From: Chloroflexota bacterium
GTDB taxonomy: Bacteria; Chloroflexota; UBA6077
Direction of reading: 5' to 3'
Assembly: GCA_023380955.1 (NCBI GenBank)
Contig: JAMCTB010000243.1
Coordinates: 1-9,929 of the forward strand
DNA length: 9,929 bases
Shown piece by piece: positions 1 through 6,000 of the stretch. The notes under the pieces are model-generated. The model saw only the letters and a list, made by a program, of their open reading frames with translations, was not told where the DNA came from and searched no databases. Within the stretch, counting starts at the first letter, position 1; the number at the start of each line of letters is the position of its first letter. A program made the translations under genes and the position numbers.

Positions 1-308
1 ACCTGGGGCTTCTCCTTGGCCGCAGGGGGGAAATCGGAGTATTGATCGACTCCCACCACCCTATCCCCCAGCCCCAGGGCGAAGAGGATCTCCGTGTTGC
101 TGGAGGCGAGAGATATGATCCGCCGCGGCTCCTTGGGCAGGGTCACCTTCCGGCCGGCATCGTCGGTGAGGGTCATAGGGAAGGTCGAGGCAGCCGGGCT
201 GGAGACCGCGGGGACGGTGGGCTGGGGTTGCGGGGCAGCCTGGGTTGAGCTGCAGGCGGAGGCCAGTATCGCCAGGACAGCCAGGGCGCACGCTGAGACG
301 GAACGCAA
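1..308 (-). CDS. BtuF/FepB-like ABC transporter substrate-binding lipoprotein, N-terminal part (runs off left edge)
   Basis: This is the first 102 codons of a periplasmic-binding-protein gene that continues beyond base 1. I chose the TTG at 306-308 because an AGGAGGTGA Shine-Dalgarno lies just upstream and because the reading frame then opens with a good lipoprotein signal: a short basic N-terminus (MRS), a hydrophobic core, and LASAC with Cys19 as the likely lipidation site. An Ala/Pro/Ser linker follows to about residue 42. Then comes the typical start of a helical-backbone (type III) binding domain: a TDDAGRKVTLPKEPRRIISLASSN-like stretch, TEILFALGLGDRVVGVDQYS, and FPPAA. That pattern belongs to cobalamin and Fe-siderophore binding proteins. 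The cobalamin riboswitch upstream favours vitamin B12 or another corrinoid as ligand. Permease and ATPase genes would be expected further left. No longer ATG/GTG-started frame covers it. Family is confident; the exact ligand is inferred. Confidence 0.85.
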   Translation of the reverse strand, partial: MRSVSACALAVLAILASACSSTQAAPQPQPTVPAVSSPAASTFPMTLTDDAGRKVTLPKEPRRIISLASSNTEILFALGLGDRVVGVDQYSDFPPAAKEKPQ

Positions 309-312
309 GATT

Positions 313-357
313 CACCTCCTCGGGTACTGTCTGCGGAGCCGCACGTCCGAGGAGGTG
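313..357 (-). promoter_or_regulatory. Shine-Dalgarno-sequestering hairpin in the btuF-like leader
   Basis: CACCTCCTCGG and CCGAGGAGGTG (plus-strand arms 313-323 and 347-357) are perfect 11-bp complements. In the minus-strand RNA the 3' arm is the gene's own Shine-Dalgarno, ending 5 nt before the TTG start. The folded form should therefore block ribosome binding. The 23-nt interior contains a smaller self-complementary TGCGG/CCGCA pair. The hairpin starts right after the U-tract of the upstream terminator, so it can form only in transcripts that read through. The pairing is seen directly; a role in translation control is inference. Confidence 0.7.
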
Positions 358-361
358 GAAC

Positions 362-394
362 AAAAAACCTTGTCCCGCAGAGTCGGTGACAAGG
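362..394 (-). terminator. Intrinsic terminator of the cobalamin riboswitch leader
   Basis: In minus-strand RNA, CCUUGUC (394-388) pairs with GACAAGG (374-368) as a 7-bp stem with a 13-nt loop. Six U residues (367-362) follow at once. It lies between the aptamer and the start codon, as expected for a transcriptional off-switch. Its loop contains ACUCUGCG, which can pair with the aptamer's L5 loop with one bulge, so this hairpin may double as the P13/L13 kissing element. I could not identify a convincing antiterminator by eye. Confidence 0.75.
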
Positions 395-457
395 GATGGA
401 GCGCTCTAGATGGCATCTCCAGCCTGCGCCCTCTCTCTCGGAGGTCTACGGCATCAC

Positions 458-577
458 AGTCGTGGCGGGTTCCTGGCTTGGGGCCCTCAGGGCCCTTCAC
501 AGTTGCGGGACAGCGCCGGACTCGCACCGGACTTCCCCTGGAGCCCGATCACCCGGGCTCCACACCACTCTATTCGA
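458..577 (-). ncRNA. Cobalamin (B12) riboswitch aptamer, compact class-I-like form
   Basis: Reading the minus strand 5' to 3', the conserved pieces occur in order. GTGGTG (568-563) closes against CGCCAC (467-462). A perfect 8-bp hairpin spans 561-540. GGGAA (537-533) leads into a CCGG..CCGG stem whose loop is TGCGAGT (526-520, the L5 position). Then come the conserved TGTCCCGCAACTGTGA core (512-497), a short GGGCCC/GGGCCC hairpin (494-481) and the B12 box AGCCAGGAACCCGCC (478-464). These match the cobalamin riboswitch consensus (Rfam Cobalamin family). The segment between the core and the B12 box is much shorter than in long adenosylcobalamin riboswitches. It lies between a promoter and a terminator upstream of a BtuF-like gene, which supports B12-repressed expression. 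Outer boundaries are approximate. Confidence 0.92.
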
Positions 578-589
578 TTCTTGAAGGCG

Positions 590-619
590 ATCATAGCAGA
601 GGGGAAAGAGGGGTGTCAA
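590..619 (-). promoter_or_regulatory. Sigma70-type promoter of the riboswitch/btuF-like transcript
   Basis: On the minus strand TTGACA (619-614) is a perfect -35 element. An 18-bp spacer separates it from TATGAT (595-590), which is preceded by TGC and so also forms an extended -10. The expected start near 583 is about 15 nt before the aptamer's first paired bases, which is the right place for a riboswitch transcript. Confidence 0.8.
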
Positions 620-702
620 CGACCATCGAGAAGTGGGTTGGCGCCGTGTTTCTGCCGGAGATGGGTCGATGTCCAGACGATGAGGAGATTGTTGGGGGTC
701 AG

Positions 703-735
703 CGGAAGCCCTCAGGCGCAGCCTGAGGGCTTCCG
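703..735 (-). terminator. Perfect 15-bp hairpin downstream of dctM, possible operon terminator
   Basis: CGGAAGCCCTCAGGC (703-717) and its exact complement (721-735) flank a 3-nt loop. It sits 65 bp past the dctM stop and about 84 bp before the riboswitch promoter, where the TRAP operon should end. Neither side has a T-run, so it is not a textbook intrinsic terminator. It may end transcription weakly, protect the 3' end of the mRNA, or be a dispersed palindromic element. Apart from this and the riboswitch parts, I see no gene in 309-799. Confidence 0.5.
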
Positions 736-799
736 TCGACAGAGCGCATCGGTAATCTTTCCGCAACCTGAATGGACGGGGTTGCTGCTGGCAGCCAGG

Positions 800-2080
800 T
801 CAATTCCCCATCAGCAGATTCGGTAGGAAGAGCACCAGATCGGGGATGTAGGTGATGGCTAGAAGCACTAGGATCAGGGCAACCATGAAGGGCACGATTT
901 CCTTGGCAAAGTCGATCACCTTGATCTTCGCGATGCTGCATGCGATGAACATTGCCATCCCTACAGGAGGCGTGATGAGGCCGATCATCAGGTTCAGGGT
1001 GAGCACCACGCCGAAGTGCACCGGGTCTATGCCCACGTTGTGGATGAGGGGCATCAGCACCGGCACCAGGATGATCATGATGGAGAGGGTCTCCAGGAAG
1101 CAGCCCAGGATCAGCAGGATGATGTTGATTGCCAGCAGCACCAGCTTTGGGTCGGTGGTGATAGAGGTGACGGAGTTGACCAGCAGGGGGCCCGCCTGCT
1201 CCCGGGTCAGCATCCACGCCAATAGTTGGGAAGCGGCCACGATGAACATGATGGCGCCGGTGGTCAGCGCCGCCTCGCCGAAGACCTGGTGCATAGAGGC
1301 GAGGGTGAGTTCGCGGTACACAAAGAGTCCCAGGAAGAGGGCCCAGAGCACCGCCAACACCGCAGCCTCGGTGGGGGTAACGACGCCCCCAACGATGCCC
1401 CACAGGATGATCACGGGCAGCATCAGTGCTGGCAAACCCTCCCAGAAAGCCTTGGTGAGGCTCCCGCAGGTGGCCTTCTGACCCCGGGCGTAGCCGCGTT
1501 TCTTGGAGATGAGATAGACCACTACCATCAGGTATATCCCCATGAGGACGCCCGGGATGGCGCCACCCAGGAAGAGCCGGCCGATGGAAACGCTGGCCAA
1601 CACCCCGTACATCACGAAGGGGATGCTGGGGGGGATGATGGGGCCGATGGTGGAGGCTGAGGCGGTCACGGCCGCTGAGAAGTTGGGAGCGAACCCGGCG
1701 CGGACCATGGAGGGGATCAGCACGGCGCCGGTGCCGGCGGCGTCAGCGCTGGCGGAACCCGACATGCCCGCCATGATCATGTTGGTTACCACCACCACGT
1801 GGCCCAGACCACCGGTTAGGTGTCCCACGAGGGCATTGGCCAGTCGCACCAGCCGCTCGGTGACCCCACCTGCGTTCATCAGAGCTCCAGCGAGGATGAA
1901 GAAGGGCACTGCCAGCAGTGGGAAGGAATCCACTCCGGTCATGAACCGTTGGGCGGTTACCTCCAAGGGGATGTTGCCGGTTAGCAGGATGCCCACAAAC
2001 CCGGCGACGCCCATGGATATGGCGATGGGTACCCCCAGGGCAAACATGACAATTAGAATGACCATCATAGTGACTAGCAT
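800..2080 (-). CDS. dctM: TRAP transporter large permease, DctM family
   Basis: The product is the large membrane subunit of a tripartite ATP-independent periplasmic transporter, which carries solute using a sodium gradient. From the ATG at 2078-2080 the protein is 426 residues, the usual DctM length. It is hydrophobic along almost its whole length. Family-typical segments include VDSFPLLAVPFFILAGALMN (about residues 50-69), SGSASADAAGTGAVLIPSM (107-125), SASTIGPIIPPSIPFV (141-156) and, near the C-terminus, FLETLSIMIILVPVL and LMIGLITPPVGMAMF. The dctQ stop codon is only 2 bp upstream and a GGTGGTGGA-like ribosome site lies in the dctQ 3' end, indicating tight co-translation. The frame stays open upstream to 2461, but that stretch is the dctQ gene read in the wrong frame. 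Substrate cannot be told from this subunit. Confidence 0.96.
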   Translation of the reverse strand: MLVTMMVILIVMFALGVPIAISMGVAGFVGILLTGNIPLEVTAQRFMTGVDSFPLLAVPFFILAGALMNAGGVTERLVRLANALVGHLTGGLGHVVVVTNMIMAGMSGSASADAAGTGAVLIPSMVRAGFAPNFSAAVTASASTIGPIIPPSIPFVMYGVLASVSIGRLFLGGAIPGVLMGIYLMVVVYLISKKRGYARGQKATCGSLTKAFWEGLPALMLPVIILWGIVGGVVTPTEAAVLAVLWALFLGLFVYRELTLASMHQVFGEAALTTGAIMFIVAASQLLAWMLTREQAGPLLVNSVTSITTDPKLVLLAINIILLILGCFLETLSIMIILVPVLMPLIHNVGIDPVHFGVVLTLNLMIGLITPPVGMAMFIACSIAKIKVIDFAKEIVPFMVALILVLLAITYIPDLVLFLPNLLMGN

Positions 2081-2082
2081 GG

Positions 2083-2586
2083 CTAATCCACCACCAAGGG
2101 CTGGTCTGCGCCGGTTTCGGGGAAAACCCCTCGTATCAACTGGACCAGTCGGGCCAGTTGGTACAGAGCCCCAATGGCCGCAGTAACGGGCAGCGCCGCG
2201 TATACCAAGCCCATGTTGAGTACCATGGCTGCGGTGTAAGTGTCGGAGGTCACTAAGGCCATGTTTGTTCCCTGCCACACCAGTACAACCAGGAAGACCA
2301 GGGTCACGGCGTTGCCCGCGATCATCAGGAACCGCTGCGCCGGGCCCCGTACCAGGAGCATCACGGCGTCGACCAGGATGTGGGACCCTCGTCCAAATGC
2401 CAGCCCTGTGGCCAGATATATCTGCCAGGCAAAGACGTAGCGGGCCAACTCCTCGGTCCACACAGGGGAGTCGTGGACTACGTATCGGAAGACCACCTGG
2501 ATCGTGACGTCCACTACCATCACCGCCATGAGCAGGCCGACGAGAGAGAACAACACTCGATCGAGCATCTTGAGAGGCCGGGACAA
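2083..2586 (-). CDS. dctQ: TRAP transporter small permease, DctQ family
   Basis: This 167-residue membrane protein is the small TRAP subunit that partners DctM. It has four predicted hydrophobic spans, at about residues 11-33, 48-65, 86-105 and 120-145. The DctQ signature is visible as QVVFRYV (30-36) followed by PVWTEELARYVFAWQ (41-55), and GRGSHILVD (66-73) begins the next loop. I chose the TTG at 2584-2586 because an AAGGAGGT Shine-Dalgarno lies 6 nt upstream; the next in-frame ATG (codon 7) is too far from it. The gene lies 71 bp after dctP, with a hairpin in the gap, and 2 bp before dctM. Confidence 0.95.
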   Translation of the reverse strand: MSRPLKMLDRVLFSLVGLLMAVMVVDVTIQVVFRYVVHDSPVWTEELARYVFAWQIYLATGLAFGRGSHILVDAVMLLVRGPAQRFLMIAGNAVTLVFLVVLVWQGTNMALVTSDTYTAAMVLNMGLVYAALPVTAAIGALYQLARLVQLIRGVFPETGADQPLVVD

Positions 2587-2617
2587 GGAGCCACCTCCTT
2601 AGAACAGGGATGAAGAT

Positions 2618-2647
2618 GGCCGGGGTTAACTGCAGCCAACCCCGGCC
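2618..2647 (-). terminator. Intercistronic hairpin between dctP and dctQ
   Basis: GGCCGGGGTT (2618-2627) and AACCCCGGCC (2638-2647) form a perfect 10-bp stem with a 10-nt loop. It starts 10 bp after the dctP stop. No U-run follows on the minus strand, so a partial terminator or an mRNA 3'-stabilising element is more likely than a full stop. Such an element would let the binding protein be made in excess over the membrane subunits. Confidence 0.5.
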
Positions 2648-2657
2648 CCGAGAAGCA

Positions 2658-3770
2658 CTACTTCAGGTTCGCTACCTCGTCGTAGAAGCCGGCCTTCCAC
2701 TTCGAGGTGAACTGCTTCGGCAGATCCTTCAAGGCCTCTTGGAACTTGGGGATCTCGACCTGATGGAAGGTCATCCCCTTCTCCTTCAGCTTCGACTCGT
2801 ATCCGGCCTCGTCCTGCTCCTGCAGCTTGTCTTGCAGCTTGCCCATCTCCATCAGCCCCTCAGTCAGGGTCTTCTGGAGGTCAGGGGACAGGGTCTTGAA
2901 CCACTTCTCACTGACGGCAATGTCGTAGGCGTCCCGAGTGTGGCCGGTCAGATTGAGGTACTTCTGAACCTCGAAGAAGGAGTTGTTATAGATGGTTTCG
3001 TAGTTGCTCTCCTGGCCGTTGATGGTGCCTTGCTTGAGGGCCATGAAGATTTCCGTGATGGCCATGGGGGTCACCGTGGCTCCCAACATCTTCCAAGCGG
3101 CCATGTAGACGTCGATCTCGGGGACCCGCATCTTGATATCCTTCAAGTCAGCGGGTGTAGTTACAGCGTGGTTGCTGGTCAGGTATCGGGGGCCGCGGTT
3201 GGTAAACACGATGTGGTGAATGCCCTTGCGCTCCACCAGGGCATCCCTCATGGGCTTGCCGATGGGGCCGTCCAGCACCTTGCGGAAGTGATCCTGGTCT
3301 CGGAACAGATAGGGCACGCCCAGCACCCCGCCCCACTCGGGGGTGATGTTCATGGCCGGGTAGAGGCCGAAGACCCCGATCTCCACAGAGCCAAGCTGCA
3401 CGGACTCCACCATGTCGCGCTCCGCGCCTAGCTGGCCGCCTGGGAAAACCTGCACCGTCAATTCGCCCTTTGTCTTGTCGGCGATCCACTTGGTGAACTC
3501 GGTGGCGGCGTTGGCTGCCGCACCCGTCGGCGGGAATATGGCCGCCATGCGGGCAACCTTACCCTTGCCCGCTGGTGCTGGGTTCGAGGAGGCGGGCGCC
3601 TGGGTCCCCGCCGGTTTGGCCGACGACGAGTCGGCGGGTTTCGCCGGTGCAGCCGATTGGGATGATCCGCAGGCTACTGCCAGGCTGCCCAGGGCAGTTG
3701 CCCCGCCTGCAGCACCGATCATCTTCAAGAATCGGCGCCGATCGATGCGACTGTCGCTGTTGCTAGACAT
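2658..3770 (-). CDS. dctP: TRAP transporter substrate-binding lipoprotein, DctP family, Tat-exported
   Basis: The 370-residue protein captures the substrate outside the membrane for DctQM. Its N-terminus carries a twin-arginine signal, RRRFLKM (11-17), then a hydrophobic stretch ending in a lipobox LAVAC with Cys34. This suggests folded export by Tat followed by lipid anchoring. An Ala/Pro/Ser/Lys-rich tether covers about residues 35-70. The DctP domain follows: VFPGGQLGAERDMVESVQLGSVEIG (108-132), GVPYLFRD (151-158), KMRVPE (213-218) and GTINGQESNYETIYNNSFFEVQKYLNLTGH (248-277). Arg215 aligns with the arginine that in this family usually salt-bridges a substrate carboxylate, so an organic acid is the likely ligand. 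The ATG at 3768-3770 follows a GGGAGGGAAC ribosome site. The gap to the upstream uroD-like gene is 165 bp. Confidence 0.96.
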   Translation of the reverse strand: MSSNSDSRIDRRRFLKMIGAAGGATALGSLAVACGSSQSAAPAKPADSSSAKPAGTQAPASSNPAPAGKGKVARMAAIFPPTGAAANAATEFTKWIADKTKGELTVQVFPGGQLGAERDMVESVQLGSVEIGVFGLYPAMNITPEWGGVLGVPYLFRDQDHFRKVLDGPIGKPMRDALVERKGIHHIVFTNRGPRYLTSNHAVTTPADLKDIKMRVPEIDVYMAAWKMLGATVTPMAITEIFMALKQGTINGQESNYETIYNNSFFEVQKYLNLTGHTRDAYDIAVSEKWFKTLSPDLQKTLTEGLMEMGKLQDKLQEQDEAGYESKLKEKGMTFHQVEIPKFQEALKDLPKQFTSKWKAGFYDEVANLK

Positions 3771-3899
3771 GTTCCCTCCCCACGCTCAGCATTGTTTTGA
3801 GTGCGCTCGCCCTGGGAAAGCTACCGGGACCATCTACGCTGAGACCCGACGTTGCCCGTGTTGCCGGATCGGTCGGATCCTAGTCCCCTGCCAACGCCG

Positions 3900-3938
3900 T
3901 AGAGACTGCATGTCGACGTCGTTCGCTGACGGTCTCTA
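3900..3938 (-). other. Inverted repeat overlapping the uroD-like stop codon
   Basis: TAGAGAC (3900-3906) and GTCTCTA (3932-3938) are perfect 7-bp arms. The right-hand arm includes the stop codon of the uroD-like gene. The inner 25 bases are GC-rich and the minus-strand downstream side has no T-run. It could be a weak 3'-end structure or a protein site upstream of dctP. The rest of the 165-bp uroD-dctP gap shows GGATC-GGTCG-GATCC (3866-3880), a small palindrome of unknown role, and no clear promoter. Confidence 0.3.
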
Positions 3939-5066
3939 GCCCTGGATCGGGTACTGGCCGTACCTTCTGGTGGCGGCCAGCATCGCCTCGTAGTTCTCGT
4001 ACCTGGTGCCGGGCATTAGGGTGTTGCCGGAGGTGATCACGAGCCCGCCGCTGGCGGCGGCGGTTTGGATGGCGTATTTCACCTCTTCCCCGGTCTGATG
4101 GGGGGTGCCCAGAGTCAGCGTCTCGCAGTTGACGCCACCGAAGAAGGTAAGCTTGTCACCGTACTTCTCCTTCAGGAGCCTCAGATCCATGCCGATGCGC
4201 GGTTGGATCCCCTGCCAGCCGTCGACCCCTGCCGCGACGAAATCGTCCAGAATGGGCCAGAGGTAGCCGTCGGTGTGCTTGATGAAGAAGAGACCTTCGT
4301 CGTGGGCCGCCTTGACGGTGGCGGCCAGGGCGGGGAAGACGAACTCGTGGAAGAGGTGCGGGCCCATCAGGGGGCCTCGGTTATCGCAGTAGTCGGTTCC
4401 GGTGATGATGGCATCCACTCCCACAGCAGCGGCAGCCTTGATGTAGGCGATGGATCGTTGGAGGGCAGAGGCGACGGCCTTACGGACGAACTCCGGGTCG
4501 TCGATCATCTTCATCAGATAGGCTTCCATCCCGACGGTGTCCTCCCAGGGGAAGGTTCCGTCCGGGGCCCGACCGACGATGAAGTGGGTGCTACCCAGTT
4601 CCTCCACGACCCGCTCCATGGCTTCGAACTCCGAGCTCTCCAGGGTGACGGGCTTCTCAGGGTCTGGCAGGTCATCGATAGCCAAAGGCGGGTGCTCCAC
4701 CACCATGGCGTGGCCGCCGGAGTCCGGAGAGTACTTCCAGACCCGTTCTCTTTCGTCCCGCCAACTGTATTCGCCCAGCATCTCTGGCTTGAAGTAGCTC
4801 TCCCTCTTGGCCGGAACTGTGGGGACCACCACGAAGTCCCACTCGAACTTCCTGGTCAGGCCGATCAGATCACGCCAGTGGCTCTCGGCGATCTCGTCTC
4901 GCCGCCCCTGCCAAAGGGCGGTGTAGCTGCGCCATTTGGCTCGGTAGAGGGTTTGGACTCCCAGGGCCCGGTCGGTGATCTCCCAGTCCACGCCCTGCTC
5001 ACCGATGGGAACGCGATCGGGTTCCTGGTGCTGTAGAACCGATATCATCCGGGACTTCGGCAACAT
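3936..5066 (-). CDS. Uroporphyrinogen-decarboxylase-superfamily protein (methyltransferase-like, not HemE)
   Basis: This 376-residue protein belongs to the UroD/MtaA/CmuA TIM-barrel superfamily. It opens with MLPKSRMISVLQHQEPDRVPIG, the usual N-terminal pattern of UroD-like proteins. The MRQAGRY motif that binds porphyrinogen in true HemE is absent, which argues against heme synthesis. Later landmarks are AAAAVGVDAIITGTDYCDNRGPLMGP (211-236), FFIKHTDGYLWPILDDFVAAGVDGWQGIQP (260-289), and KYGDKLTFFGGVNCETLTLGTP (301-322). H264, D266 and C314 fall where corrinoid or coenzyme-M methyltransferases of this superfamily place their H-x-C...C zinc ligands, with Asp replacing the first Cys. The gene sits between gntR and dctP, so it probably acts on the imported compound or its methyl group. 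ATG 5066 has only a distant GGGAGGG; Met7 (5048) is an alternative start. Family is confident; reaction is unknown. Confidence 0.85.
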   Translation of the reverse strand: MLPKSRMISVLQHQEPDRVPIGEQGVDWEITDRALGVQTLYRAKWRSYTALWQGRRDEIAESHWRDLIGLTRKFEWDFVVVPTVPAKRESYFKPEMLGEYSWRDERERVWKYSPDSGGHAMVVEHPPLAIDDLPDPEKPVTLESSEFEAMERVVEELGSTHFIVGRAPDGTFPWEDTVGMEAYLMKMIDDPEFVRKAVASALQRSIAYIKAAAAVGVDAIITGTDYCDNRGPLMGPHLFHEFVFPALAATVKAAHDEGLFFIKHTDGYLWPILDDFVAAGVDGWQGIQPRIGMDLRLLKEKYGDKLTFFGGVNCETLTLGTPHQTGEEVKYAIQTAAASGGLVITSGNTLMPGTRYENYEAMLAATRRYGQYPIQG

Positions 5067-5170
5067 GGATTGTTGTTGGCCCTCCCACTTCGGCTATTTG
5101 CATCGTCAGCTCTCAAATCGGCGACAGCTCTTGTCGGGGCAGTAGCGGGCCTTCTCGTGCTGTCCCACCC

Positions 5171-5914
5171 TTATTGAGGCGAGTCCTGCACGCTGTCCGC
5201 TATGGGCTGGCCAGCGCCCATAGCCTTCTCCATCGCACACCTGGACAGATCCAATTGACGCTGTATTGCGTCGACAGCTCCGGTAGCATCCTTGTTCTTG
5301 ATGCAGTCCAACAGCCGTCGATGGTACTGGTGTCGCTCTGACCTACCGCCCGCGGGGAGAGATGCTGCGCTTACGTACTGAAGCATGTCGATGAGGGGAC
5401 GCGTCATTACGACGAAGAGTGGGTTCTGAGTGGCGGCAGCCAGAGCGGTATGGAACTCCATGTCGGCTGGGAGAAAACTTGGCGGATCGTCGACAGTTGC
5501 ATCCATTCTCGCCAGCGCCTCTTCCATCGTTGCCACGTCCTTGGCTGTGGCTCGCTCCGCGGCCAACCTGGTCACGAGCGATTCCAGATGCCAACGAGCT
5601 TCGTGCAGCTGTTGATAGCTGCAGTCTTGCAGACGGTATGCGACATGAAGCGAGGAGGTGACGTTGGCCATCCCAGGGGAGGTCACGAAAGCGCCCAGAC
5701 CCGCACGGGACTCCACCAGCTTGCGCTCTTCCAGGAGTTTGATCGATTCCCGTGCCGCGGCGCGACTCACGCCGAAACGCTCGGCTAGCTCCTTTTCCGC
5801 CGGGAGCTTGTCACCTGGCCTTAGCTCATTGCTCAGGATGAGCGATTCGAGTCGGCCGGCAATCTGCTCCGATAGGCGGGTCTTGGTGAGTTTCTCATAG
5901 GGATGGTTGCCCAT
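5171..5914 (-). CDS. GntR-family transcriptional regulator, FadR subfamily with FCD domain
   Basis: The 247-residue protein has a winged helix-turn-helix at about residues 8-78. Its features are LSEQIAGRLESLILSNELRPGDKLPAEKELAERFGVSRAAARESIKLLEERKLVE, then the wing RAGLGAFVTSP. An all-helical FCD effector domain (about 95-232) follows. FCD proteins usually bind small carboxylates, often through a metal held by one Asp and three His. Here D151 and H155 (DMEFH) and H198 (HQYH) are present, but the last His, usually within M-x-x-HL, appears to be Gln220 (IQRQL). The ATG at 5914 follows an AGGTG ribosome site. It is the first gene of the minus-strand cluster, 104 bp before the uroD-like gene, and likely controls that gene, the TRAP genes and itself in response to the imported acid or a product. 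Confidence 0.92.
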   Translation of the reverse strand: MGNHPYEKLTKTRLSEQIAGRLESLILSNELRPGDKLPAEKELAERFGVSRAAARESIKLLEERKLVESRAGLGAFVTSPGMANVTSSLHVAYRLQDCSYQQLHEARWHLESLVTRLAAERATAKDVATMEEALARMDATVDDPPSFLPADMEFHTALAAATQNPLFVVMTRPLIDMLQYVSAASLPAGGRSERHQYHRRLLDCIKNKDATGAVDAIQRQLDLSRCAMEKAMGAGQPIADSVQDSPQ

Positions 5915-5978
5915 GCGGCACCTGCTATCGGCTGATTAGGTGGGGATACGAGTGGTTATCAAGATTCCCTATTATCAG

Positions 5979-5991
5979 GTGGTCAGATCAC
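5979..5991. promoter_or_regulatory. Candidate FadR-family operator
   Basis: GTGGTCAGATCAC is an imperfect palindrome with one mismatched pair. Its core TGGTCAGATCA differs at one base from the TGGTNNNACCA pattern common to FadR-subfamily regulators. It lies just downstream of the gntR -10 box, at the predicted transcription start, which fits self-repression. I found no second copy upstream of the uroD-like gene or dctP. Confidence 0.35.
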
Positions 5992-6000
5992 AGTACGCAA

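Noticed and set aside
94..726. A 210-codon plus-strand open frame across the btuF-like gene and riboswitch
   Set aside because: It runs antisense through a clear riboswitch, terminator and lipoprotein signal and has no domain-like sequence.
2081..2461. In-frame upstream extension of dctM giving a 553-residue protein
   Set aside because: The extra 127 residues are low-complexity Arg/Gly/Pro sequence in the wrong frame of the clear dctQ gene; starting at 2080 gives the normal DctM length.
2610..3431. A 273-codon plus-strand open frame opposite dctP
   Set aside because: It is a Leu/Val/Gly/His-rich shadow of the dctP coding strand with no family motif.
4065..5036. A 323-codon plus-strand open frame opposite the uroD-like gene
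   Set aside because: It is the antisense of a well-supported superfamily protein and shows no domain of its own.
3936..5066. Annotation as HemE, heme-biosynthetic uroporphyrinogen decarboxylase
   Set aside because: The MRQAGRY substrate-binding motif is absent and the context is a regulator plus TRAP transporter, not heme genes.
5096..5136. Small inverted repeats upstream of the uroD-like gene (ATTTG/CAAAT at 5096-5118, CGACA/TGTCG at 5122-5136)
   Set aside because: Arms of only 5 bp are expected by chance, and neither matches the candidate FadR-like operator.
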